Positions 1 through 8,039 of a DNA stretch of 41,108 bases are shown piece after piece. Source of the stretch: Deltaproteobacteria bacterium (lineage in GTDB: Bacteria > Desulfobacterota > Syntrophia > Syntrophales > UBA5619). The notes beneath the pieces are model-generated. The model did no database searches. It had not been told where the DNA came from and saw only the letters and a program-made list of their open reading frames with translations. Position 1 is the stretch's first letter, and every line of letters starts with the position of its first letter. Location: assembly GCA_026388365.1 (NCBI GenBank), contig JAPLJW010000127.1, positions 1 through 41,108 on the forward strand. Reading direction: 5' to 3'. The position numbers and the translations under genes are program-made.

Positions 1-1067
1 AGCTTCGCAACCGCATCCGCGACGCGGAGACGCTGGGAAGAATGATCCGCCTGTCGGAGGATGAGCTCCACGCCATGATCGGCGCGGCGGGCTCCCTCCC
101 GCTCGCGATCACCCCCTACTACATGAGCCTGATCGATCCGTGGAACCCCCGTCAGGCCCTGCGCCGGACGGTCGTGCCCACCGTACATGAGCATTTCCGC
201 AGCAGCGGCGAGGCGGACGACCCGCTCCACGAAGATGAGGACAGCCCGGTTCCCGGGATCGTCCACCGCTATCCGGACCGCGTGTTATTTTTGGTGACGG
301 GGATCTGCTCGACCTACTGCCGATACTGCACCCGGTCGCGGATGGTCGGGCACCACAGCAACCAATGTCTCAACACCGAACAGTGGGAAAAGGGAATCGC
401 ATACATCGCGGCGCACCCGGAGGTGCGGGACGTCCTCCTCTCCGGCGGCGATCCACTGACCATGGCCGACGAACAATTGGAGTGGCTGCTCGCGCATCTG
501 CGGCGGATCCCCCACGTGGAGCTCATCCGGATCGGCACGAAGGCGCCGGTCGTCCTCCCGCAGCGGATCACACCCGCCCTGGTCCGGATGCTCCGGCGCT
601 ATCATCCCCTGTGGATCAGCATCCACACGGCCCATCCGGACGAGTTGACCCCGGATGTCGCCCGGGCGTGTACGCGCCTCGCCGACGCGGGGATCCCGCT
701 CGGAAGCCAGACGGTTCTGCTCTCCGGAATCAACGACGACGTGGAGACGATGAAGCGCCTCGTGCACGGCCTGCTGAAGATCCGGATCAAGCCCTACTAC
801 CTCTACCAGTGCGACCCGATCCCCGGTTCTTCCCATTTCCGGACCCCGGTCGCGAAGGGGCTGGAGGTGATCCGGGGGCTGCGGGGATTCACCACCGGCT
901 ATGCGGTGCCGACCTATGTCATCGACGCCCCCGGCGGCGGCGGAAAGATCCCGCTCCTTCCGGAATACGTCGAGGGACGCGAGGGGGGCGATCTGCTCCT
1001 GCGCAACTATGAGGGGAAGGTCTTCCACTATCCGGACCGCCCCGCGGCCGACAGTGTGATCCATTAG
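1..1067 (+). CDS. kamA: L-lysine 2,3-aminomutase, 5' end missing
   Basis: Radical-SAM, PLP-dependent enzyme converting L-lysine to L-beta-lysine. The frame is open from base 3, and the residues before the first ATG at 42 match the family N-terminus (an LRNRI-type sequence), so the true start lies outside the window. Counting from the ATG at 42, the CxxxCxxC cluster motif is Cys89, Cys93, Cys96. The SGGDPL motif is near 134-139. The PLP lysine is Lys302 in APGGGGK. Asp258 (in YQCDPIPG) and Asp295 (in VIDAPGG) sit exactly 44 and 7 residues before that lysine. This is the spacing of the two aspartates that bind the lysine side chain in the clostridial enzyme; glutamate aminomutases carry other residues there. 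I therefore favour lysine as substrate. A strong terminator follows, and two ATP-grasp genes come next on the same strand. EpmB is a less likely alternative. Confidence 0.9.
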   Translation, partial: LRNRIRDAETLGRMIRLSEDELHAMIGAAGSLPLAITPYYMSLIDPWNPRQALRRTVVPTVHEHFRSSGEADDPLHEDEDSPVPGIVHRYPDRVLFLVTGICSTYCRYCTRSRMVGHHSNQCLNTEQWEKGIAYIAAHPEVRDVLLSGGDPLTMADEQLEWLLAHLRRIPHVELIRIGTKAPVVLPQRITPALVRMLRRYHPLWISIHTAHPDELTPDVARACTRLADAGIPLGSQTVLLSGINDDVETMKRLVHGLLKIRIKPYYLYQCDPIPGSSHFRTPVAKGLEVIRGLRGFTTGYAVPTYVIDAPGGGGKIPLLPEYVEGREGGDLLLRNYEGKVFHYPDRPAADSVIH

Positions 1068-1072
1068 TGATT

Positions 1073-1112
1073 AAGGGGGGCGGAAAATTGAGATTCCGCC
1101 CCCCCTTTTTTT
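1073..1112 (+). terminator. Rho-independent terminator after kamA
   Basis: An 11-bp GC-rich stem (GGGGGGCGGAA at 1075-1085 paired with TTCCGCCCCCC at 1094-1104) with an 8-nt loop is followed by a run of T residues at 1106-1112. It lies 8 bp after the kamA stop codon and separates kamA from the ATP-grasp genes. Confidence 0.92.
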
Positions 1113-1178
1113 ATTGCGAGGAACGAATTTCTCTATGACATGAAGCAAGAGGCTCAAATAACAGGAGCTGCATCCTCA

Positions 1179-2165
1179 ATGACGAAGATCGGCATCACAT
1201 ACGACCTGCGGGATGATTACCTCGCCGAAGGTTACGGAGAGGAAGAGACGGCGGAGTTCGACCACCCGCTGACGATCGCGGCGATCGAGGAGACCCTGCA
1301 ATCGCTCGGCTACGAGACGGACAGGATCGGCCACATCCGGGCGCTGGCCCGGCGGCTCGTCGCAGGTGAACGGTGGGACCTCGTCTTCAACATCGCCGAG
1401 GGGCTCCGGGGTTTCGGCCGCGAGGCGCAGGTCCCGGCCCTCCTGGACGCCTGGGACGTCCCCTACACCTTTTCTGATCCGCTGGTGCTTTCGCTCACCC
1501 TCCACAAGGGAATGACAAAGCGGGTGATCCGTGACCTCGGAATCCCGACGCCGGATTTCGCCGTCGTCGAGACGCCGGAGGAGATTACGGCCGTGGCGCT
1601 GCCCTTTCCGCTCTTCGCCAAGCCGGTTGCCGAAGGGACAGGGAAGGGGGTCACCGCGGCCTCGAAGATCGGGAACCGGGCGGAGCTCGTGCGCGTCTGT
1701 CGGCAATTGTTAGCAACTTTCCGTCAGCCCGTCCTCGTCGAGGCCTTTCTCCCCGGACGGGAGTTCACGGTCGGGATCATCGGGACCGGTGCCGAGGCGT
1801 TCGCTCCCGGGGTGATGGAGGTTCATCTCACGGAAAAGGCGGAGAAAGAGGTCTATTCCTACGCCAACAAGGAAGACTGGCACGGGCGGATCGAATATCG
1901 TCTTGCCACGGACGCAATGGCACGGGCGGCGGAAAAAACGGCGCTGGCAGCCTGGCGAGGCCTCGGCTGCCGCGACGGGGGGAGAATCGACCTGCGCGCC
2001 GACGCAAACGGGGCGCCCAACTTCATCGAAGTGAATCCTCTGGCAGGGCTCCGGCCCGAACACTCGGATCTGCCGATCCTCTGCGAACTCGCCGGGATGC
2101 CCTACCGGGAGCTGATCTCCGGGATCATGCGTTCCGCCCTGAAACGCATCGGGAACGGATCATGA
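1179..2165 (+). CDS. ATP-grasp ligase, D-Ala-D-Ala ligase-like
   Basis: 328-residue ATP-grasp carboxylate-amine ligase related to Ddl. An N-terminal pre-ATP-grasp half contains the Ddl-type stretch FNIAEGLRG (about residues 70-78). A central ATP-binding region has FAKPVAEGTGKG, and the metal-binding end reads FIEVNPLAGL near 285-294. The ATG at 1179 is preferred to the ATG at 1140 because AGGAG lies at 1163-1167 and MTKIGITYDL is a typical family start. It overlaps the next gene as ATGA, so the two are translationally coupled. Typical Ddl enzymes act in peptidoglycan synthesis, but the context (kamA upstream, ATP-grasp/GNAT fusion downstream) points to a special peptide-like or beta-amino-acid conjugate. 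The amino-acid substrates cannot be read from the sequence. Confidence 0.85.
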   Translation: MTKIGITYDLRDDYLAEGYGEEETAEFDHPLTIAAIEETLQSLGYETDRIGHIRALARRLVAGERWDLVFNIAEGLRGFGREAQVPALLDAWDVPYTFSDPLVLSLTLHKGMTKRVIRDLGIPTPDFAVVETPEEITAVALPFPLFAKPVAEGTGKGVTAASKIGNRAELVRVCRQLLATFRQPVLVEAFLPGREFTVGIIGTGAEAFAPGVMEVHLTEKAEKEVYSYANKEDWHGRIEYRLATDAMARAAEKTALAAWRGLGCRDGGRIDLRADANGAPNFIEVNPLAGLRPEHSDLPILCELAGMPYRELISGIMRSALKRIGNGS

Positions 2166-3724
2166 AAATTGCCGTCACCCACGGAGAGGTGGCCGCAGGG
2201 GCCGGCTGGGACGAACAGGATGTCCTCACGCAGGTCGATTTCGTCTCCCGGGGACTGGTCGCCCTGGGCCATGAGCCCGTCGCCGTTCCCGTTTCCCTGA
2301 ACCTCGCGGAGACCGCGCAAACGCTTGCGAATTTGCGGCCCGCGATGGTTTTCAATCTTGTGGAAACGCTCGCCGGAAAAGGGAGTCTGATCCATCTCGT
2401 TCCGGCCCTCCTCGACGTCCTGAAGATCCCCTACACTGGCGCGGGGACGGAGGCAATGCTCCTCACGTCGAACAAGCTCCTCGCGAAGCGTTGGCTCTCC
2501 GCCGCCGGTCTGCCAACGCCGGCGTGGTTCACGACCGCGGAAACGCATGAGGAATTGCGCGTGGAAGGGGCGTGGCTTGTCAAGTCGGCCTGGGAACATG
2601 CCTCCATCGGCCTCGACGAGGATTCCGTCCTCTTCGGGGCCGACCGGAAGCGGCTCCTCGCAGAGATGGACGCCCGCCGGAACTCACTCGGCGGGGCCTG
2701 TCTGGCCGAGACCTACATCGACGGCCGGGAATTGAACATCTCTCTTCTCACGGGCGAAGGCGGGCCGGAGGTCCTCCCCCCGGCAGAGATTCGCTTCGAC
2801 GCCTACCCGCCGGGGAAGGTCCGCGTCGTCGGCTACCGCTCGAAATGGGAGGAGGGGACGTTCGAATTCACGCACACCCCCCGGACGTTCGACTTTCCCA
2901 CACAGGACGCCCCCCTCATCGCGAAACTGAAAAACCTCGCCCTCCGGTGCTGGAATCTCTTCGAACTGCGGGGATACGCCCGGGTCGATTTCCGAGTCGA
3001 TCGAGAGGGACGGCCCTGGATCCTCGAGGTGAACACAAACCCCTGTCTCTCGCCGGATGCGGGCTTCTCCGCAGCGACCCTTCGAGCAGGCCTGACGTTC
3101 CCGGAGGTCCTTGACCGCATCCTCAGAACGGGGAAACAGCTCCCCCTGACCTCCGATCGGGATGCCGTCTCATCGGCGCGGCCTGATTCATGTTTCGGGA
3201 AGGCGCATCCCATGCCTGAAAATCATCAGGAGTTGTCCCCTTTTTTCCGCGAGGAGGTTCGAACGGAGGACCGGCAAGCGGTCGGCCGGCTCGTCCGTGC
3301 GACGGGGTTTTTCTCAGAGGAGGAAATCGGGATCGCCATGGAACTCGTCGAGGAGCGGCTGGCCAATGGCGATGCGAGCGGCTACTTCTTCCTCTTTGCC
3401 GAAGAGGGGAATCGTCTGATCGGCTATGCCTGCTTCGGCCCGATCCCCGGCAGCGTTCACAGCTTCGATCTCTACTGGCTCGCCGTCGATCCCGGGGAGC
3501 AGGGACGGGGGATCGGCCGCACGCTGATGGCCGCCGCAGAGCGGATCATGGCCGGGTGGGGGGCGCGCCGGATCTACGCGGACACATCCTCCCGCCCCCA
3601 ATACGAGACGACCCGCGCCTTCTACCTGGCCTGCGGCTATTTTGAGGAGGCCTTCCTGACCGACTTCTACGCCCCCGGAGACGGCAAGGTCATCTTCGTC
3701 AAAACCATTCCCGCAGGAACATGA
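2162..3724 (+). CDS. ATP-grasp ligase fused to GNAT acetyltransferase
   Basis: 520-residue two-domain protein. Residues 1 to about 330 form a second Ddl-like ATP-grasp ligase: VFNLVETLAGKGS near 63-75, WLVKSAWEHASIG as the ATP-binding strand region near 138-150, and ILEVNTNPCLSPDAGF as the metal-binding end near 285-300. Residues about 352-515 form a GNAT N-acetyltransferase, with the acetyl-CoA loop GEQGRGIGR near 445-453 followed by the usual helix and a final ACGYFEEAFLTDFY strand region. The two parts are joined by a short polar linker. It overlaps the preceding ligase gene by 4 bp. Together with kamA the set could make an acetylated, beta-lysine-containing dipeptide or osmolyte; that is inference. 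No stop or frameshift is seen at the fusion point. Confidence 0.85.
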   Translation: MKIAVTHGEVAAGAGWDEQDVLTQVDFVSRGLVALGHEPVAVPVSLNLAETAQTLANLRPAMVFNLVETLAGKGSLIHLVPALLDVLKIPYTGAGTEAMLLTSNKLLAKRWLSAAGLPTPAWFTTAETHEELRVEGAWLVKSAWEHASIGLDEDSVLFGADRKRLLAEMDARRNSLGGACLAETYIDGRELNISLLTGEGGPEVLPPAEIRFDAYPPGKVRVVGYRSKWEEGTFEFTHTPRTFDFPTQDAPLIAKLKNLALRCWNLFELRGYARVDFRVDREGRPWILEVNTNPCLSPDAGFSAATLRAGLTFPEVLDRILRTGKQLPLTSDRDAVSSARPDSCFGKAHPMPENHQELSPFFREEVRTEDRQAVGRLVRATGFFSEEEIGIAMELVEERLANGDASGYFFLFAEEGNRLIGYACFGPIPGSVHSFDLYWLAVDPGEQGRGIGRTLMAAAERIMAGWGARRIYADTSSRPQYETTRAFYLACGYFEEAFLTDFYAPGDGKVIFVKTIPAGT

Positions 3725-3728
3725 ATGA

Positions 3729-4709
3729 CTATCCGATTTTTTCCTTCCGGTAGAATTCCTCGTACATCTCCCAGAGCGCAATGAGCAGGGAGGTGATGAC
3801 GGGGCCGATCACGAAACCGGAAAACCCGAAGAGGATGATCCCCCCGAGCGTCGAGAGGAAGATGAGCAGGGGGTGCATCTCCACGTCCTTGCCGATCAGG
3901 ATGGGTCGCAGCAGGTTGTCCACCGTGCTGATCACGACCCAGATGATGGAGCAGCCGACCACCGGAACGATGGCCATCAGGATCATCAGGAGCCCCCAGA
4001 TTAACGCTCCCTCGACGTCCGTCACGAAAAAGACGATCCCCCCCAGCGCCCCCTGGATGCCGCCGATGATCAGCGTCACCTTCAGGGTGGAACGCGCCGT
4101 CACAATGAACCGCTCGTAGAGGAACTTCTCCCGCCCCATTCCGAGAGGAATGACTTTCATGGCCATCCGGAGAAACCGGGTCCCGTCGCGAACGAAATAA
4201 AAGAGGGTGTAGAGCATGATCGCAAACTGGACCAGCAGGCCAAGGGTGTTCTGGGTGAGTTGCGTCAGGTGGACGAAGATGTAGTTCGTGATCCCCTGCG
4301 CGACTTCCGTGGTCTTGGCAATCAGAAAGGCCTTGTTGATGTGGAAAAGATGAGCGAGGGAATTGTCGGCAATCGTATTGATGAGGCGCTGGATACTGCG
4401 ATCCATGTGTTTCGTGTCGGGGCTCAGTTTTCCATAGATCTGGACGGATTCGTTGAAGACGAGCGTTCCCACGACCCCCGCAGGCAGCAGAATGATCAGG
4501 GCGATGATCAGAAAGAGGATCGCCGTGCTTAGGTTCGGGCGATCGAGTTTCAGGTTGATCCGTCTGTAGAGGGGCCCGAAGACGCCGGCGATGACGGCGG
4601 CCCAGAAGATCGGGAAGAAAAAGGGCCAAAGAAGGTAGAGGAAGAGGATCGCTACCAACCCCAGGATGATGAAGAAAGGGATGTTCCTGTCCTTGTTGTT
4701 TTCCGTCAT
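3729..4709 (-). CDS. AI-2E/PerM family transporter (UPF0118)
   Basis: 326-residue polytopic inner-membrane protein of the AI-2E family exporter group (TqsA/PerM/YhhT-like). Hydrophobic segments fall near residues 11-45 (two close together), 60-85, 145-175, 205-260 and 270-315, giving the roughly eight-helix pattern of the family. Family hallmarks are the long soluble stretch between the third and fourth helices and a closing GFVIGPVITSLLIALWEMY segment. Members transport autoinducer-2, act in Na+/H+ exchange, or have unknown substrates, so no substrate is assigned. A good ribosome-binding site (GGGAGG) precedes the ATG at 4709. It converges on the ATP-grasp/GNAT gene, with 4 bp between the two stop codons. 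Confidence 0.88.
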   Translation of the reverse strand: MTENNKDRNIPFFIILGLVAILFLYLLWPFFFPIFWAAVIAGVFGPLYRRINLKLDRPNLSTAILFLIIALIILLPAGVVGTLVFNESVQIYGKLSPDTKHMDRSIQRLINTIADNSLAHLFHINKAFLIAKTTEVAQGITNYIFVHLTQLTQNTLGLLVQFAIMLYTLFYFVRDGTRFLRMAMKVIPLGMGREKFLYERFIVTARSTLKVTLIIGGIQGALGGIVFFVTDVEGALIWGLLMILMAIVPVVGCSIIWVVISTVDNLLRPILIGKDVEMHPLLIFLSTLGGIILFGFSGFVIGPVITSLLIALWEMYEEFYRKEKIG

Positions 4710-4781
4710 ATCTTACCTCCCAGGGGCTCGCTCCCCCAAGGCCCGGACCCGGCATCGGACCGGTTCCGCACGGCCCCTCAA

Positions 4782-4800
4782 TCCCGAATGATTTTCGGGA
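4782..4800. other. Small inverted repeat upstream of leuC
   Basis: TCCCGAA (4782-4788) and TTCGGGA (4794-4800) form a perfect 7-bp stem with a 5-nt loop in the 234-bp gap between the divergent PerM-like gene and leuC. No T-run follows, so it is not a terminator. It could be an operator or leader hairpin. No leucine-rich leader peptide or clear T-box was recognised here. Confidence 0.35.
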
Positions 4801-4943
4801 AATCTACACAATCCTGCCCCCGAAGGCAAGGACCTTTTGAGCGGCGGCGCGATGTCTGATTTTTCTCTTGTACTCTCCGGATTTTGCATGTAAGTTCCAT
4901 CCAGAATGGTAATCATTTCAAATCACGGAAGGAGCGTTTGAAC

Positions 4944-6203
4944 ATGGGAATGACCATCACGGAAAAAATTCTCGTTCGGCATACCAATCTTGCCAGGGTA
5001 AGCCCCGGGATGCTAATCAATGCCAGGGTGGATATCGCCCTCGGCAACGACATTACGGCGCCGATCGCCATTGAAGCGTTCAGAAAGGCCGGCGGAACAA
5101 GGGTGTTTGATCGTGAAAAGGTGGTGCTCGTACCGGATCATTTTGCACCCAACAAAGACATTGCATCTGCCGAACAATGCAAAGTCATGAGAAATTTTGT
5201 CAGGGAACAGGATATTACCCACTACTATGAGGTCGGAGAGGCGGGGATAGAGCATGCCCTGCTGCCCGAAAAGGGTGTGGTTCTGCCGGGGGATCTGGTG
5301 ATCGGCGCCGACAGCCACAGTTGCACCTACGGCGCTCTGGGGGCGTTTGGCATCGGTGTCGGAAGCACCGATCTGGCGGCCGCTTTCCTGACCGGCGAAA
5401 TCTGGCTGATCGTGCCGGAAACCATGAAATTTGTTTTACATGGAAAATTGAACAAATGGGTGTCGGGGAAGGATCTCATTCTCTCTATCATCGGACGGAT
5501 CGGGGTCGACGGCGCCATCTATCGCGCGATGGAATTTACCGGAGAGACCGTTCGGAACCTGGGCATGGCGGATCGCTTCACGATGGCCAACATGGTCATT
5601 GAGGCCGGTGCAAAAAACGGCATCTTCATCCCCGACGAGATCACAAAATCCTACGTGAAGGACAGGGCCGAACGGGATTATACGTTCTACGATTCCGACC
5701 CGGATGCCGTGTACCATTCGGTGATCGACATCGATGTCTCGAGTATTGAACCCCAGGTTGCCTTTCCCCCGCTTCCATCCAATACAAGGGATATCAGTCA
5801 GGTCGGTCAGGTCAGGATTGACCAGTCCGTCATCGGATCGTGCACCAACGGAAGAATCGAAGACCTGAGGGTCGCTGCCGGGATTCTAAAAGGCAGAAAG
5901 GTGGCCCCCTTTGTCCGGTTGATCGTCATCCCGGCCACACCCGATATGTACAGGACCGCCATGCAGGAGGGCCTCCTGGATATCTTCCTTGCCGCAAACG
6001 CCGTAATCAGTCCCCCCACGTGCGGACCCTGCCTCGGGGGCTATATGGGGATTCTGGCGGATGGGGAAGTAACCGTATCCACCACCAACCGGAATTTTGT
6101 CGGCCGCATGGGGCACCGGAACAGCGAGGTGTATCTGTCCAGCCCCGCCGTTGCCGCGGCTTCGGCCGTACTGGGAAGAATCGGAAGTCCGGAGGAGTTA
6201 TAG
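4944..6203 (+). CDS. leuC: 3-isopropylmalate dehydratase, large subunit
   Basis: 419-residue aconitase-superfamily large subunit. With LeuD it isomerises 2-isopropylmalate to 3-isopropylmalate in leucine synthesis. The three 4Fe-4S ligands are visible: Cys300 in IGSCTNGR, and Cys360 and Cys363 in [30 protein letters not shown] near residues 114-134 is the substrate-site region. The length fits the short, archaeal/anaerobe-type LeuC (about 420 residues) rather than the 466-residue enterobacterial form. The ATG at 4944 is chosen over 4884 because GGAAGGAG at 4927-4934 is well placed. leuD and leuB follow. Homoaconitase or a related hydro-lyase of the same family cannot be excluded by sequence alone, but the leuB neighbour supports the leucine pathway. 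Confidence 0.9.
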   Translation: MGMTITEKILVRHTNLARVSPGMLINARVDIALGNDITAPIAIEAFRKAGGTRVFDREKVVLVPDHFAPNKDIASAEQCKVMRNFVREQDITHYYEVGEAGIEHALLPEKGVVLPGDLVIGADSHSCTYGALGAFGIGVGSTDLAAAFLTGEIWLIVPETMKFVLHGKLNKWVSGKDLILSIIGRIGVDGAIYRAMEFTGETVRNLGMADRFTMANMVIEAGAKNGIFIPDEITKSYVKDRAERDYTFYDSDPDAVYHSVIDIDVSSIEPQVAFPPLPSNTRDISQVGQVRIDQSVIGSCTNGRIEDLRVAAGILKGRKVAPFVRLIVIPATPDMYRTAMQEGLLDIFLAANAVISPPTCGPCLGGYMGILADGEVTVSTTNRNFVGRMGHRNSEVYLSSPAVAAASAVLGRIGSPEEL

Positions 6204-6252
6204 CTGCGGAACATTTTCCAGATTGCCAATGAAAACCAGAGAGGTTTGAAAT

Positions 6253-6762
6253 ATGAAATATACAGGAAAAGTATGGAAATTCGGGAATGATATGGATACG
6301 GATCTGATCATCCCGGCGCGTTATCTGACCACATCGGACCCCAATATTCTGGGCGGCAACTGCATGGAGGATGTCGATCCCGATTTCGTCGGCAAGATTC
6401 AGCGGGGCGATATCATCGTGGCCGGAAAAAATTTCGGTTGCGGCTCCTCCCGCGAACACGCCCCAATAGCCATCAAAGCGGTCGGAATCTCCTGCGTGAT
6501 CGCCAAAAGCTTTGCCAGGATCTTCTACAGAAATGCATTTAATATGGGGTTGCCGATTTTTGAATCTCCCGATCTGTGGGACAGGGTTTCCGACGGCGAC
6601 CTGATTACGGTGGACGCCGATGAGGAATGGGCAAGAAAAATGGAAAACGGATCGGAAACATTTCCTTTAAAGCCGATTCCTCCCTTCATGCGGGAACTGA
6701 CGAACGCCGGCGGGCTGATGAGCTTCTTGTCACGGAGGCAGTCCGGGGGGATGGCGAAATGA
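6253..6762 (+). CDS. leuD: 3-isopropylmalate dehydratase, small subunit
   Basis: 169-residue small subunit (aconitase swivel domain) that completes the LeuCD active site. The sequence starts with [21 protein letters not shown], the usual opening of the short LeuD type, and carries the conserved [10 protein letters not shown] loop near residues 60-69 followed by [24 protein letters not shown]. The gap to leuC is 49 bp, and the stop codon overlaps the leuB start (ATGA at 6759-6762). The C-terminal tail after the LMSFL segment is slightly extended and ends in the leuB overlap. Confidence 0.92.
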   Translation: MKYTGKVWKFGNDMDTDLIIPARYLTTSDPNILGGNCMEDVDPDFVGKIQRGDIIVAGKNFGCGSSREHAPIAIKAVGISCVIAKSFARIFYRNAFNMGLPIFESPDLWDRVSDGDLITVDADEEWARKMENGSETFPLKPIPPFMRELTNAGGLMSFLSRRQSGGMAK

Positions 6763-7844
6763 AACCCTATCGGATCGCGGTCCTCCCCGGCGACGGCATC
6801 GGACCCGAGATCGTCCGGGAGGCACGAAAAGTTCTCGATGTCGTGGCAGCGCGGGCCGGCGTCCGTTTCGAGATGGAGGAAGGTTTCGTCGGCGGCGCCG
6901 CTTACGACCGCTTCGGCACCCCCCTTCCCGACCCGGTCATGGAACTCGCGCTTGCGAGCGACGCCGTTCTCCTGGGCGCCGTGGGGGGTCCGAAATGGGA
7001 ACCCCTCGATCACAGCGTCCGACCGGAGCGGGGTCTCCTCGGCCTGCGGTCGGGCTTGGGCCTCTATGCGAACCTCCGTCCGGTCGTCGTCTTTGAGGAC
7101 CTGATCGACGCCTCGCCCCTGAAGCCCGACGTCGTCCGGGGGATCGATCTGCTCATCGTCCGGGAACTTCTGGGGGACGCCTACTTCGGCAAGCCCCGCG
7201 GCGTTCGGATCGAAAACGGCCGGCGGGTCGGAATCAACACGATGGTTTACTCGGAGGAGGAGATCCGGCGGATCGCGAAGGCGGCCTTCGAAATCGCCAG
7301 GACGCGCCGAAAAAAACTCCTCTCCGTGGACAAGGCCAATGTCCTCGAAGCGACGGAACTCTGGCGGGATGTCGTCACGGAGACCGGCCGGGATTATCCG
7401 GACGTCGAACTGAAGCATATGTACGTGGACAACTGCGCAATGCAGCTCATCCGGAATCCCGGGCAGTTCGACGTGATCGTGACGACCAACATGTTCGGCG
7501 ACATCCTGAGCGACGAGGCGTCGATGCTGACCGGCTCACTGGGGATGCTTCCCTCCGCGAGTCTGGGAGAAAAAACGGCGATGTACGAACCGAGCCACGG
7601 CTCCGCCCCGGACATCGCCGGGAAGGACATCGCCAATCCTCTGGCCACAATCCTGTCGGCGGCGATGATGCTCCGACACTCCTTCGGGATGACGGAGGAG
7701 GCGGTCCTTGTCGAGAAGGCCGTCCGCTCGGTTTTGAAGGAGGGTTTCCGGACCGAGGACATCCGCCAGGAGGGCGCCGTCGTCGTCGGCACCCAGGAGA
7801 TGGGGGATCTTGTGGTCGGAAAGGTCCGGACGCTGCCGGCATAA
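6759..7844 (+). CDS. leuB: 3-isopropylmalate dehydrogenase
   Basis: 361-residue NAD-dependent beta-decarboxylating dehydrogenase giving 4-methyl-2-oxopentanoate from 3-isopropylmalate. Motifs seen: [13 protein letters not shown] at the N-terminus; the substrate loop [21 protein letters not shown] with its paired arginines; [14 protein letters not shown]; the metal-binding aspartates in [12 protein letters not shown]; and the NAD-binding [16 protein letters not shown]. The ATG at 6759 gives the family-standard N-terminus; in-frame starts further upstream lie inside leuD. The gene looks visibly richer in G and C than leuC and leuD, so the leuCD and leuB parts may have different histories despite tight coupling. 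Confidence 0.95.
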   Translation: MKPYRIAVLPGDGIGPEIVREARKVLDVVAARAGVRFEMEEGFVGGAAYDRFGTPLPDPVMELALASDAVLLGAVGGPKWEPLDHSVRPERGLLGLRSGLGLYANLRPVVVFEDLIDASPLKPDVVRGIDLLIVRELLGDAYFGKPRGVRIENGRRVGINTMVYSEEEIRRIAKAAFEIARTRRKKLLSVDKANVLEATELWRDVVTETGRDYPDVELKHMYVDNCAMQLIRNPGQFDVIVTTNMFGDILSDEASMLTGSLGMLPSASLGEKTAMYEPSHGSAPDIAGKDIANPLATILSAAMMLRHSFGMTEEAVLVEKAVRSVLKEGFRTEDIRQEGAVVVGTQEMGDLVVGKVRTLPA

Positions 7845-7895
7845 AAGCAGACGGCGGCGATCCGTTGCCTCTTTTTTAAAGCGTCACGGATGATA

Positions 7896-8016
7896 TTTTA
7901 CTCCGGCCATCAAACATATCAAGTGTCATGCCGGACCTGATCCGGCATCCAGTATCTTTTGGATTCCCGCTTTCGCGGGAATGACGGTTTTGACATATGT
8001 TATTGCCGGAGTGATA
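7896..8016. repeat. Inverted-repeat element with two internal hairpins
   Basis: The gap between leuB and the MetH-like gene contains a structured element. The outer ends, 7896-7922 and 7990-8016, are imperfect inverted repeats of each other (shared core ACTCCGGC, then AACATAT and TCAA). Inside are two perfect hairpins: ATGCCGGA/TCCGGCAT (7928-7935 and 7941-7948) and ATTCCCGC/GCGGGAAT (7963-7970 and 7975-7982). The second hairpin resembles REP-like dispersed repeats common in many proteobacteria. It probably belongs to a dispersed non-coding repeat or MITE family; only one copy is in this window. Confidence 0.7.
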
Positions 8017-8039
8017 TTGCAGCGAATTGGGAGGAGATC

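Noticed and set aside
3667..4755. Second minus-strand frame of 362 codons over the PerM-like gene
   Set aside because: It is a shifted-frame shadow rich in Pro, His and Arg, without membrane segments; the 3729-4709 frame has the family features and a ribosome-binding site.
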